DNA from: Symsagittifera roscoffensis
Lineage: Eukaryota > Xenacoelomorpha > Acoela > Convolutidae
Direction of reading: 5' to 3'
Length of the DNA stretch: 64,000 bases
NCBI RefSeq assembly: GCF_963678635.1
Contig: NC_087071.1
Coordinates: forward strand, 37,286,438 to 37,350,437
In this document: positions 1-12,456 of the stretch, one piece after another
Layout: every line of letters starts with the position of its first letter
Numbering within the stretch: position 1 is the stretch's first letter
The notes under the pieces: generated by a model
Seen by the model: only the letters and a program-made list of their open reading frames with translations
The model's database searches: none
Told to the model about the DNA's origin: nothing
Made by a program: the position numbers and the translations under genes

Positions 1-339
1 CCTCAGGGGTTCGTCCCCCTCCCGACTCAAAGGGTTCCCCTTTTGGTACTTTCTAAAAAATCCATTTTTGAACGATTGACACAAAAAATTTTCTAAAGGC
101 GCCAATATATTCTAACTTTGAGGGGAGAGCGCGCGCCAAAAGAACGCAACTTTTTGGTCAAAATTTTCGTAAAAACGCCTTTTTTAGACTGTTTTTCAAA
201 TTTTTGCCTGCGGCGCTGCAAAGTTTTGCCAAAAAAAGGACCAAACCTTGCTTAGCGAGAGCTCAAAAATCTCCCTTCAAAATTTTTTTTTTGTAAATCC
301 GCCAGCCACCTTCTCGAGAACATCCTAGATTTGGCCCTG
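1..339 (+). repeat. Dispersed repeat, left copy
   Basis: This segment aligns by eye with 47999-48328 in the same orientation. Shared blocks include TTTCTAAAGGCGCC-like and GGCGCCAATATAT, followed by a GAGGGGxGAGCGCGCGCC block. Both copies end in CTCGAGAAxATCCTAGAT followed by a GGCCCTG or CGCCCCTG end. No open frame of note is present. It behaves like a non-autonomous interspersed repeat and may start before the window. The family is unidentified; the terminal CCTAGATCCGCCCCTG motif is one I associate with cnidarian genomes, from memory. Confidence 0.7.
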
Positions 340-467
340 TCTCCCGAGGTTTAAGTTATGTTCCGATTAATGAAATCTATCAAGAGATAATCTGAAAGAA
401 AAGTTGTTTTCTGAAAAGTTTTTTAAACATTTCCCTTCGTTGTGAACCTTGTAGGAACCTTGTAGAA
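340..467 (+). repeat. Array border segment, copy 1
   Basis: This unique-looking sequence lies immediately left of the large array. It matches 51757-51890, which lies left of the second, smaller array. Shared blocks include TGTTCCGATTAA(T/C)GAAATCTA, CAAGAGAT(A/C)ATCTGAAA and AAAGTTGTTTTCTGAAAA. A short related piece (TTGTTCCGATTCAAC) also occurs near 56270. Conservation of this border in front of two arrays suggests that border plus array moved or duplicated together. Confidence 0.6.
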
Positions 468-1010
468 TTTTCCCCACGTTACGCATGTCGCTGTTTTTTT
501 CCGGGTCGCACGAGTCCGTCGCTGAATTCTTGTTCAGGTTGAAGACATAGCTGTTTTTTCCAGCTTGCGCCCGTCGCTGATTTTTCCCCAGGTTACGCAT
601 TTAGCTGTTTTTTTTCCGGGTCGCACGAGTCCGTCGCTGGCTTCTTTTTCAGGTTTAAGTCATTGCTGTTTTTCCCAGCTTGCGCCCGTCGCTGATTTTT
701 TCTATTTTAGGTTGCGCACATTGCTGACTTTTTTCCCAGGTCGCGCCCTTTGCTGATTTTCCCCTGGTTACGCACGTCGCAGATTTTTTTTCCTGGTTGC
801 ACGATTCCGTCGCTGACTTCTTTTTCAGATTGCGCCCGTCGATGACTGATTTTCCACAGGTCGCCCCTGTTGCAAACTTTTTTTTCATGTTGCTCATGTC
901 GCTGTTATCTTTCTCCAAGTTGTGCCTATCGATGAGTTTTTGCCAGCTAGCACGAGTCCTTCGCTGACTTCTTTTTCAGGTTGCGCCAGTCGCTGACTTT
1001 TTTTCACAGG

Positions 1011-2408
1011 TCTTGCCCGTCGCTGATTTTTCCCCAGGTTACGCATGTCGCTGTTTTTTTCCGGGTCGCACGAGTCCGTCGCTGAATTCTTGTTCAGGTT
1101 GAAGACATAGCTGTTTTTTCCAGCTTGCGCCCGTCGCTGATTTTTTCTATTTTAGGTTGCGCACATTGCTGACTTTTTTCCCAGGTCGCGCCCTTTGCTG
1201 ATTTTCCCCTGGTTACGCACGTCGCTGATTTTTTTTTTCCTGGTTGCACGATTCCGTCGCTGACTTCTTTTTCAGATTGCGCCCGTCGATGACTGATTTT
1301 CCACAGGTCGCCCCTGTTGCAAACTTTTTTTTCATGTTGCTCATGTCGCTGTTATTTTTCTCCAAGTTGTGCCTATCGATGAGTTTTTGCCGGCTAGCAC
1401 GAGTCCTTTTTTTCACAGGTCTTGCCCGTCGCTGATTTTTCCCCAGGTTACGCATGTCGCTATTTTTTTCCGGGTCGCACGAGTCCGTCGCTGACTTCTT
1501 TTTCAGGTTGAAGAAATTGCTGTTTTTTCCCAGCTTGCGCCCGTCGCTGATTTTTTCCAAGTTGTGACTGTCGCTGACATTTCTGGCAGCTCGCGCGAGT
1601 CCGTCACTGACTTCCTTTTTTTGAGGTTGCGCCCGTCGCTGACATTTTTCACATTTAGCGCCCGTCGCTGACTATTACTTCAGGTTGCGCACAACGCTTA
1701 CGTTTCACAGGTCTTGCCCGTCGCTGATTTTTCCCCAGGTTACGCATGTCGCTGTTTTTTTCCGGGTCGCACGAGTCCGTCGCTGAATTCTTGTTCAGGT
1801 TGAAGACATAGCTGTTTTTTCCAGCTTGCGCCCGTCGCTGATTTTTTCTATTTTAGGTTGCGCACATTGCTGACTTTTTTCCCAGGTCGCGCCCTTTGCT
1901 GATTTTCCCCTGGTTACGCACGTCGCTGATTTTTTTTTCCTGGTTGCACGATTCCGTCGCTGACTTCTTTTTCAGATTGCGCCCGTCGATGACTGATTTT
2001 CCACAGGTCGCCCCTGTTGCAAACTTTTTTTTCATGTTGCTCATGTCGCTGTTATTTTTCTCCAAGTTGTGCTTATCGATGAGTTTTTGCCAGCTAGCTC
2101 GCTGACTTTTTTTCACAGGTCTTGCCCGTCGCTGATTTTTCCCCAGGTTACGCATGTCGCTGTTTTTTTCCGGGTCGCACGAGTCCGTCGCTGACTTCTT
2201 TTTCAGGTTGAAGAAATTGCTGTTTTTTCCCAGCTTGCGCCCGTCGCTGATTTTTTCCAAGTTGTGACTGTCGCTGACATTTCTGGCAGCTCGCGCGAGT
2301 CCGTCACTGACTTCCTTTTTTTGAGGTTGCGCCCGTCGCTGACATTTTTCACATTTAGCGCCCGTCGCTGACTATTACTTCAGGTTGCGCACAACGCTTA
2401 CGTTTCCC
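1011..2408 (+). repeat. Higher-order repeat, two ~700-bp copies
   Basis: The block beginning TCTTGCCCGTCGCTGATTTT at 1011 recurs at 1712. Parallel landmarks keep an offset of 700-701: the TTGTGACTGTCGCTGACATT unit at about 1560 and 2260, and the GTTGAAGA(C/A)AT unit. Small substitutions and a short length difference near 1400/2100 separate the copies. A partial related copy precedes them from about 468. Confidence 0.75.
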
Positions 2409-5400
2409 AGGTTGTGTATGTCGTTGACTTCTTTTTCAGTTTGCGCACATTGTTGATTTTTTACCGGATTCCGCAGGTCGCTTTTTTTCAGGTCGCACAA
2501 GTCGTTCGCTGACTTTTTTTTCAGGTTGCGCCTTTCACTGAAATTTATCACAAGTGGCGCCCGTCGCTGAGTTCTTTTCTGAGTTGCGCCCATCGCTGAC
2601 TTCTTTTTCAGGTTGCACACATCGCTGCATTTTTCACAGGTCATTCCTGTCGCTGACTTCTGTTTCAGGTTGCGCACACCGCTGACTTTGTACCCAGGTC
2701 CCGCCCGTCGCTGATTTTTCCCCAGGTTACGCATGTCGCTGTTTTTTTTTTCGGGTCGCATGAGTCCGTCGCTGACTTCTTTTTCAGGTTGCGCCCGTCG
2801 CTGACTTTTCCAAGTTGTGACTGTCGCTGACTTTTTTTGGCAGCTCGCACAAGTCCGTCCTTGACTTCGTTTTCAGGTTGCGCCCGTCGCTGACATTTTT
2901 CACATTTAGCGCCCGTCGCTGACTTCTATATTAGGTTGCGCACATTGCTGACTTTTTTCCCAGGTTGCGCCCGTTGCTGATTTTTCCCCAGGTTACGCAC
3001 GTCGCTGATTTTTTTCCTGGTCGCACGATTCCATCGCTGACTTCTTTTTCAGATTGCGCCCGTCGATGGCTGATTTTCCACAGGTCGCCCCTGTCGCAAA
3101 CTTTTTTCATGTTGCTGATGTCGATGTTTTTTTTCTCCAAGTTGTGCCTATCGATTATTTTTTGCCAGCTAGCACGAGTCCTTCGCTGAATTCTTTTTCA
3201 GGTTGCGTCCGTTGCTGATTTTTTTTTCACAGGTCGCGCCCGTCGCTGACTTCTATTTCAGGTTGTGCACATCGCTGATTTTTTCCCAGGTTGTGCAGGT
3301 CGTTGACTTCTTTTTCAGTTTGCGCACATTGTTGATTTTTTACCGGGTTCCGCATGTCGCTTTTTTCAGGTCGCACGAGTCGTTCGCTGACTTTTTTTTC
3401 ATGTTGCGCCTTTCACTGACATTTATCACAGGTCGCGCCCGTCGCTGAGTTCTTTTCTGAGTTGCGCCCATTGCTGACTTCTTTTTCAGGTTGCGCACAT
3501 CGCTGAATTTTTCTCAGGTTAGACCCGTCGCTGATTTTTTCCCCCAAGTTTCCCATGTCGCTGAAATTTTTACCAGGTACCAGGGCGCACAAGTCCGTCG
3601 CTGACTTCTATTTCAGTTTGCGCACATCGCTGAATTTTTCCCAGGTCGCGCCCTTAGCTGATTTTGCCCCAGGTTACACATGTCGCAGATTTTTTTCACC
3701 GATTCGGACGAGTCCATCGCTGACTTCTTTTTCAGGTTGCTTCCGTCGCTGACATTTTTCACAGGTCAACCCTGTCGCTGACTTCTATTTCAGGTTGCGC
3801 ACACCGCTGACTTTTACCCAGGTCGCGCCGTCGCAGATTTTTCCCCAGGTTACGCAAACCGCTGTTTTTTCCGGGTCGCACGATTCCGTCGCTGACTTCC
3901 TTCTCAGGTTGCGCACATCGCTGACTTTTTACCAGGTTACGCACGTCGCTGATTACTTTTTCCTGGTCGCACGATTCCGTCGCTGACCTCTTGTTCAGAT
4001 TTTGCCTGTCGATGACTTCTTTTTCACAGGTCGCGCCAGTCACAATTTTTTTTTCAAAGTTGCTCTTGTCGCTGTTATTTTTTTCCAAGTTGTGCCTATC
4101 GATGATTTTTGCCAGCTAGCACGAGTCCTTCGCTGACTTCTTTTTCAGGTTGAAGACATTGCTGTTTTTTCCCAGCTTGCGCCCGTCGCTGATTTTTCCA
4201 AGTTGTGACTGTCGCTGATTTTTTTGGCAGCTCGCGCGAGTCCGTCACTGACTTCCTTTTTTTGAGGTTGCGCCCGTCGCTGAAATTTTTCGCATTTAGC
4301 GCCCGTCGCTGACTTCTATTTTAGGTTGCGCACATTGCTGACTTTTTTCCCAGGTCGCACCCGTTGCTGATTTTCCCCCAGGTTACGTACGTCGCTGATT
4401 TTTTTTCCTGGTCGCACGATTCCGTCGCTGACTTCTTTTTCAGATTGCGCCCGTCGATGACTGATTTTCCACGGGTCGCCCATGTCGTAAACTTTTTTTC
4501 ATGTTGCTCTTGTCGCTGTTAAATTTTTCCAAGTTGTGCCTATCGATGAATTCTTTGCCAGCTAGCACGCGTCCTTCGCTGAGTTCTTTTTCAGGTTGCG
4601 CCCGTCACTGACTTTTTTCACAGGTCGCGCCCGTCGCTAATTTCTATTTCAAGTTGCGCACATCGCTGACTTTTTCCCAGGTCGCGCCCGTCGCTGATTT
4701 TGCCCCAGGTTACGCATGTCGCTGATTATTTTTCCGGGTCGCAGGAGTCCGTCGCTGACTTCCTTCTCAGGTTGCGCACATCGCTGACTTTTTACCAGGT
4801 TACGCACGTCGCTGATTACTTTTTCCTGGTCGCACGATTCCGTCGCTGACCTCTTGTTCAGATTTTGCCTGTCGATGACTTCTTTTTCACAGGTCGCGCC
4901 AGTCACAATTTTTTTTTCAAATTTGCTCTTGTCGCTGTTATTTTTTTCCAAGTTGTGCCTATCGATGAATTTTGCCAGCTAGCACGAGTCCTTCGCTGAC
5001 TTCTTTTTCAGGTTGAAGACATTGCTGTTTTTTTCCCAGCTTGCGCCCGTCGCTGATTTTTCCAAGTTGTGACTGTCGCTGATTTTTTTGGCAGCTCGCG
5101 CGAGTCCGTCACTGACTTCCTTTTTTTGAGGTTGCGCCCGTCGCTGAAATTTTTCGCATTTAGCGACCGTCGCTGACTTCTATTTTAGGTTGCGCACATT
5201 GCTGACTTTTTTCCCAGGTCGCACCCGTTGCTGATTTTCCCCCAGGTTACGTACGTCGCTGATTTTTTTTCCTGGTCGCACGATTCCGTCGCTGACTTCT
5301 TTTTCAGATTGCGCCCGTCAATGACTGATTTTCCACGGGTCGCCCATGTCGTAAACTTTTTTTCATGTTGATCATGTCGCTGTTATTTTTCTCCAAGTTG

Positions 5401-5460
5401 TGCCTATCGAATAATTTTTGCCAGCTAGCACGAGTCCTTCGCTGACTTCTTTTTCAGGTT

Positions 5461-7221
5461 GCGCCCGTCGCTGACTTTTTTTCACAGGTCGCGCCCGTCG
5501 CTGACTTCTATTTCAGGTTGCGCACATCGCTGACTTTTTCCCAGGTTGTGCATGTCGTTGACTTCTTTTTAAGTTTGCGCACATTGTTGATTTTTTACCG
5601 GGTTCCGCACGTCGCTTTTTTCAGGTCGCACGAGTCGTTCGCTGTCTTTTTTTTCAGGTTGCGCCTTTCACTGACTTTTATCACAGGTGACGCCCGTCGC
5701 TGAGTTTTTTCTGAGTTGCGCCCATCGCTGACTTCTTTTTCAGGTTGCGCACATTGCTGAAATTTTCTCAGGTTAGGCCCGTCGCTGATTTTTTGCCCCA
5801 AGTTTAGCATGTCGCTGAAATTTTTACCAGGTACCAGGGCGCACAAGTCCGTCGTTGTTTTCTATTTCAGTTTGCGCACATCGCTGAATTTTTCCCAGTT
5901 CGCGCCCTTAGCTGATTTTGCCCCAGGTTACGCATGTCGCAGGTTTTTTTTCACCGATTCGGACGAGTCCAACGCTTCTTTTTCAGGTTGCTTCCGTCGC
6001 TGACATTTTTCAAAGGTCACCCCTGTCGCTGACTTCTGTTTCAGGTTGCGCCCGTCGCTGACTTTTTTTCACAGGTCGCGCCCGTCGCTGACTTCTATTT
6101 CAGGTTGCGCACATCGCTGACTTTTTCCCAGGTTGTGCATGTCGTTGACTTCTTTTTAAGTTTGCGCACATTGTTGATTTTTTACCGGGTTCCGCACGTC
6201 GCTTTTTTCAGGTCGCACGAGTCGTTCGCTGTCTTTTTTTTCAGGTTGCGCCTTTCACTGACTTTTATCACAGGTGACGCCCGTCGCTGAGTTTTTTCTG
6301 AGTTGCGCCCATCGCTGACTTCTTTTTCAGGTTGCGCACATTGCTGAAATTTTCTCAGGTTAGGCCCGTCGCTGATTTTTTGCCCCAAGTTTAGCATGTC
6401 GCTGAAATTTTTACCAGGTACCAGGGCGCACAAGTCCGTCGTTGTTTTCTATTTCAGTTTGCGCACATCGCTGAATTTTTCCCAGTTCGCGCCCTTAGCT
6501 GATTTTGCCCCAGGTTACGCATGTCGCAGGTTTTTTTTCACCGATTCGGACGAGTCCAACGCTTCTTTTTCAGGTTGCTTCCGTCGCTGACATTTTTCAA
6601 AGGTCACCCCTGTCGCTGACTTCTGTTTCAGGTTGCGCCCGTCGCTGACTTTTTTTCACAGGTCGCGCCCGTCGCTGACTTCTATTTCAGGTTGCGCACA
6701 TCGCTGACTTTTTCCCAGGTTGTGCATGTCGTTGACTTCTTTTTAAGTTTGCGCACATTGTTGATTTTTTACCGGGTTCCGCACGTCGCTTTTTTCAGGT
6801 CGCACGAGTCGTTCGCTGTCTTTTTTTTCAGGTTGCGCCTTTCACTGACTTTTATCACAGGTGACGCCCGTCGCTGAGTTTTTTCTGAGTTGCGCCCATC
6901 GCTGACTTCTTTTTCAGGTTGCGCACATTGCTGAAATTTTCTCAGGTTAGGCCCGTCGCTGATTTTTTGCCCCAAGTTTAGCATGTCGCTGAAATTTTTA
7001 CCAGGTACCAGGGCGCACAAGTCCGTCGTTGTTTTCTATTTCAGTTTGCGCACATCGCTGAATTTTTCCCAGTTCGCGCCCTTAGCTGATTTTGCCCCAG
7101 GTTACGCATGTCGCAGGTTTTTTTTCACCGATTCGGACGAGTCCAACGCTTCTTTTTCAGGTTGCTTCCGTCGCTGACATTTTTCAAAGGTCACCCCTGT
7201 CGCTGACTTCTGTTTCAGGTT
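5461..7221 (+). repeat. Higher-order repeat, three 587-bp copies
   Basis: Copies lie at 5461-6047, 6048-6634 and 6635-7221. Every landmark I compared is offset by exactly 587 bp. The copies appear identical by eye, down to private variants such as the CACCGATTCGGACGAGTCC unit and the TTAGGCCCGTCGCTG unit. Sequence diverges at the end of the third copy (GCGCACACC instead of GCGCCCGTC). Near-perfect identity implies very recent amplification or conversion, or an assembly duplication. Confidence 0.9.
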
Positions 7222-10200
7222 GCGCACACCGCTGACTTTTACCCAGGTCGCGCCCGTCGCTGATTTTTCCCCAGATTACGCATATCGCTGTTTTTTTTTC
7301 CGGGTCGCACGAGTACGTCGCTGACTTCCTTCTCAGGTTGCGCACATCGCTGACTTTTTTCCCAGGTCGCGCCCGTTGCTGATTTTCCCCAGGTTACGCA
7401 CGTCGCTGATTTCTTTTTCCTGGTCGCACGATTCCGTCGCTGACTTCTTGTTCGGACTGTGCCTGTCGATGACTTCTTTTTCACAGGTCGCGCCAGTCAC
7501 ATTTTTTTTTCATGTTGCTCTTGTTTTTGTTATTTTTTTTCCAAGTAGTGCCTATCGATGAATTTTTGCCAGCTAGCACGAGTCCTTCGCTGACTTCTTT
7601 TTCAGCTTGCGCCCGACGCTGAATTTTTTTCACAGGTCGCGCCCGTCGCTGAATTCTCTTTCAGGTTGCGCACATCGCTGACTTTTTCCTAGGTCGCGCA
7701 CGTCGCTGATTTTTACCCAGGCTACGCATTTCGCTGATTGATTTTGGGGTCGCACGAGTACGTCGCTGACTTCCTTCTCAGGTTGCGCTCATCGCTGCTT
7801 TTTTTCCCAGGTCGCGCACGTTGCTGATTTTTCCCCAGGTTACACGCGTCGCTGATTTTTTTCGGGTCGCACGAGTTTTCTTCTCAGATTGCGGACATCG
7901 CTGGTTTTTCCAACTTGTGCGGGTCGCTGATTTTTTGTGCCAGCTCGAGCTCGCACGAGTCCGTCGCTGACTTCTTTTTCAGGTTGCGACCGTCGCTGAC
8001 ATTTTTCACATGTCGCGGCCATCGCTGACTTCTTTTCCAGGTCGCGCCCGTCGCTGACTTTTTTTAGGTAGCGCACATCGCTGATTTTCCCATGTCGCGC
8101 CCGTCACTGATTTTCCCCCAGCTTGCGCATATCCCTGATTTTTTTTCCAGTCGCATGAGTCCGACGCTGATTTCTTTTTCAGGTTGCGCTCATCGCTGCT
8201 TTTTTTCCCAGGTCGCGCACGTTGCTGATTTTTCCCCAGGTTACACGCGTCGCTGATTTATTTTTCCTGGTCGCACGATTTCGTCGCTGACTCCTTTTCA
8301 GATTGTGCCTGTCGATGATTGCTTTTTCACAGGTCGCGCCAGTCGCAAAATTTGTTTCATGTTGCTCTTGTCGCTGTTATTTTTTTTCCAAGTTTTGCCT
8401 AAAAATGAATCTTTTGCCAGCTCGCACGAGTCCTTCGCTGACTTCTTTTTCAGGTTGCGCCCGTCGCTAATTTTTTTCACGGTTAGTGCCCGTTGCTCAC
8501 AATTTTCACAGGTGGCGCCCGTCGTTGACTTGTATTTCAGGTTGCGCACATCGCTGACTTTGTCCCCAGGTCGCGCCCGTCGCTGATTTTTCCCCAGGTT
8601 ACGCAGGTCACGGATTTTTTTCGGGTCGCACGAGTTTTCTTCTCAGATTGCGGACATCGCTGGTTTTTCCAACTTGTGCGGGACGCTGATTTTTTGTGCG
8701 AGCTCGAGCTCGCACGAGTCCGTCGCTGACTTCTTTTTCAGGTTGCGACCGTCGCTGACATTTTTCACATGTCGCGGCCATCGCTGACTTCTTTTCCAGG
8801 TCGCGCCCGTCGCTGACTTTTTTTTAGGTAGCGAACAACGCTGACTTTCTCCCAGGTTGTGCATGTCGTTGACTTCTTTTTCAGTTTGCGCACATGGTTG
8901 ATTTTTTACCGGGTTCCGCATGTCGCTTTTTTTCCAGGTCGCACAAGTCGTTCGCTGACTTTTTTTTTCAGGTTGCGCCCGTCGCTGACATTTTTCACAG
9001 GTCGCGGCCATCGCTGACTTCTTTTCCAGGTTGCGCCCAACGCTGACATCTACTTCAGGTTGCGCACACCGCTGATTTTTTCCCCTGAGTTTTTTGCCAG
9101 GTACCAGGTCGCACAAGTTCGTCGCTGACTTCTATTTCAGGTTGCGCACTTTGCTGATTTTTTCCCAGGTCGCGCCTGTAGCTGATTTTTCCCCAGATTG
9201 CGCCCGTCGCTGAATTCTTTTTCACAGGTCGCGCCCGTCGCTGAATTTTTTTTTCATGCTGCGCTCGTCGCTGCAAATTGTGACTATCGATGACTTTTTT
9301 GCCAGATTGAGATCGCAGCTTGAGGTCCCAGAATCAGAGGTTGCGCCCTTCGCTGTTTTTTTTCCAAGTTGTGCCGGTCGCCGACTTTTTTGGCAGCTCG
9401 CACGAGTCCGTCACTGACTTCGTTTCAGGTTGCGCCCGTCGCTGACATTTTTCACAGGTCGCGCCCAACGTTGACTTCTATTTCAGGTTGCGCACATTGT
9501 CGACTTTTTTACCAGGTCGTTCCCGTTGCTGATTTTCCCCAGGTTATGCACGTCGCTGATTTTTTTTTCGTGGTCGCACGATTCCGTCGCTGACTTCTTT
9601 TTCAGATTGTGCCCGTCGCTGACTATTTTTTCACAGGTCGCGACAGTCGCAAACTTTTTTTCATGTTGCTCTTGTCGCTCTTAAGTTTTTCCAAGTTGTG
9701 CCTATCGATGATTTCTTTGCCAGTTAGCGCGAGACCTTCGCCGAGTTCTTTTTCAGGTTGCGCCCGTCGCTGACTTTCTTCACAGGTCGCGCCCGTCGCT
9801 GAATTCTACTTCAGGTTGCGCACATCGCTGACTTTTTCTCAAGTTGCGCCCGTTGCTGATTTTTCCGCAGTTTAGTCATGTCGCTGATTTTCTTTTGTGG
9901 TCGCACGATTCCGTCGCTGACTTCTTTTTCAGATTGTGCCCGTCTCTGGCTGCTTTTTCACAGGTCGCACCAGTCGCAAACTTTTTTTTCATGTTGCTCT
10001 TGTCGCTGTTATATTTTTCCAAGTTGAGCCTATCGATGAATTTTTTGCCAGTTAGCGCGAGACCTTCGCCGAGTTCTTTTTCAGATTGCGCCCGTCGCTG
10101 ACTTTCTTCACAGGTCGCGCCCGTCGCTGAATTCTACTTCAGGTTGCGCACATCGCTGACTTCTTCTCAAGTCGCGCCCGTTGCTGATTTTTCCGCAGTT

Positions 10201-12456
10201 TAGTCATGTCGCGGATTTTCTTTCGTGGTCGCTCGATTCCGTTGCTGACTTCTTTTTCAGATTGTGCCCGTCGCTGACTATATTTTCACAGGTCGCGACA
10301 GTCGCAATTTTTTTTTCATGTTGCTCTTGTCGCTGTTAAGTTTTTCCAAGTTGTGCCTATCGATGAATTCTTTGCCAGCTAGCACGCGTCCTTCGCTGAG
10401 TTCTTTTTCAGGTTGCGCCCGTCACTGACTTTTTTCCCAGGTCGCGCCCGTCGCTGATTTTGCCCCAGGTTACGCATGTCGCTGATTATTTTTCCGGGTC
10501 GCAGGAGTACGTCGATGACTCCCTTCTCAGGTTGCGCATATCACTGACTTTTTCCCAGGTCGCGCCCGTTGCTGATTTTCCCCAGGTTACTCACGTCGCT
10601 GATTTGTTTTTCCTGGTCGCACGATTCCGTCGCTGACTTCTCTTTCAGATTGTGCCTGTCGATGACTTCTTTTTCACAGGTCGCGCCAGTCACTCACAGG
10701 TCGCGCCAGCTCTTGTCGCTGTTATTTTTTTCCAAGTTGTGTTTATCGATGATTTTTTTGCCAACTCGCTCAAGTTCTTCGCTGACTTCTTTTTCAGATT
10801 GTGCCCGTCGCTGACTGCTTTTTCACAAGTCGCGACAGTCGCAAGCTTTTTTGCATATTGCTCTTGTCGCTGTTAAGTTTTTCCAAGTTGTGCCTATCGA
10901 TGAATTCTTTGCCAGCTAGCACGCGTCCTTGGCTGAGTTCTTTTTCAGGTTGCGCCCGTCACTGACTTTTTTCACAGGTCGCGCCCGTCGCTAATTTCTA
11001 TTTCAAGTTGCGCACATCGCTGACTTTTTCCCAGGTCGCGCCCGTTGCTGATTTCTATTTCAGGTTGCGCACATCACTGACTTTTTCCCAGGTCGCGCCC
11101 GTCGCTGATTTTGCCCCAGGTTTTGCATGTCGCTGATTATTTTTCCGGGTCGCAGGAGTACGTCGATGATTCACTTCTCAGGTTGCGCATATCTTTGACT
11201 TTTCTCCCAGGTCGCGCCCGTTGCTGATTTTCTCCAGGTTACGCACGTCGCTGATTTGTTTTTCCTGGTCGCACGATTCCGTCGCTGACTTCTCCCTCAG
11301 ATTGTTCCTGTCGATTACTTCTTTTTCGCAGGTCGCGCCAGTCACTCACAGGTCGCGCCAGCTCTTGTCGCTGTTATTTTTTTCCAAGTTTTGCTTATCG
11401 ATGATTTTTTTGCCGGCTCGCACGAGTTCTTCGCTGACTTCCTTTTCAGGTTGCGCACATCGCTGACTTTTCCCAGGTCGCGCCCGTCGCTGATTTTTCC
11501 CCAGGTTACGCATGTCGCTGATTTTTTTTCCGGGTCGCACGAGTACGTCAATGACTTCCTTCTTAGGCTGCGCAAATCGCTGATTTTTTCACTGGTCGCG
11601 CCCGTTGCTGATTTTTCCCCAGGTAACTCACGTCGCTGATCTCTTTTTCCTGGTCGCACAATTCCCTTGCTGACTTCTTTTTCAGATTGTGCCCGTCGCT
11701 GACTATATTTTCACAGGTCGCGACAGTCGCAATTTTTTTTTCATGTTGCTCTTGTCGCTGTTAAGTTTTTCCAAGTTGTGCCTATCGATGAATTCTTTGC
11801 CAGCTAGCACGCGTCCTTCGCTGAGTTCTTTTTCAGGTTGCGCCCGTCACTGACTTTTTTCACAGGTCGCGCCCGTCGCTAATTTCTTTTTCAAGTTGCG
11901 CACATCGCTGACTTTTTCCCAGGTCGCGCCCGTCGCTGATTTTGCCCCAGGTTACGCATGTCGCTGATTATTTTTCCGGGTCGCAGGAGTACGTCGATGA
12001 TTCCCTTCTCAGGTTGCGCATATCACTGACTTTTTCCCAGGTCGCGCCCGTTGCTGATTTTCCCCAGGTTACTCACGTCGCTGATTTGTTTTTCCTGGTC
12101 GCACGATTCCGTCGCTGACTTCTCTTTCAGATTGTGCCTGTCGATGACTTCTTTTTCACAGGTCGCGCCAGTCACTCACAAGTCGCGCCAGCTCTTGTCG
12201 CTGTTATTTTTTTCCAAGTTGTGCTTATCGATGATTTTTTTGCCAACTCGCTCGAGTTCTTCGCTGACTTCTTTTTCAGATTGTGCCCGTCGCTGACTGC
12301 TTTTTCACAAGTCGCGACAGTCGCAAGCTTTTTTTCATGTTGCTCTTGTCGCTGTTAAGTATTTCAAGTTGTGCCTATCGATGAATTCTTTGCCAGCTAG
12401 CACGAGTCCTTCGCTGAGTTCTTTTTCAGGTTGCGCCCGTCGCTGACTTTCTTCAC

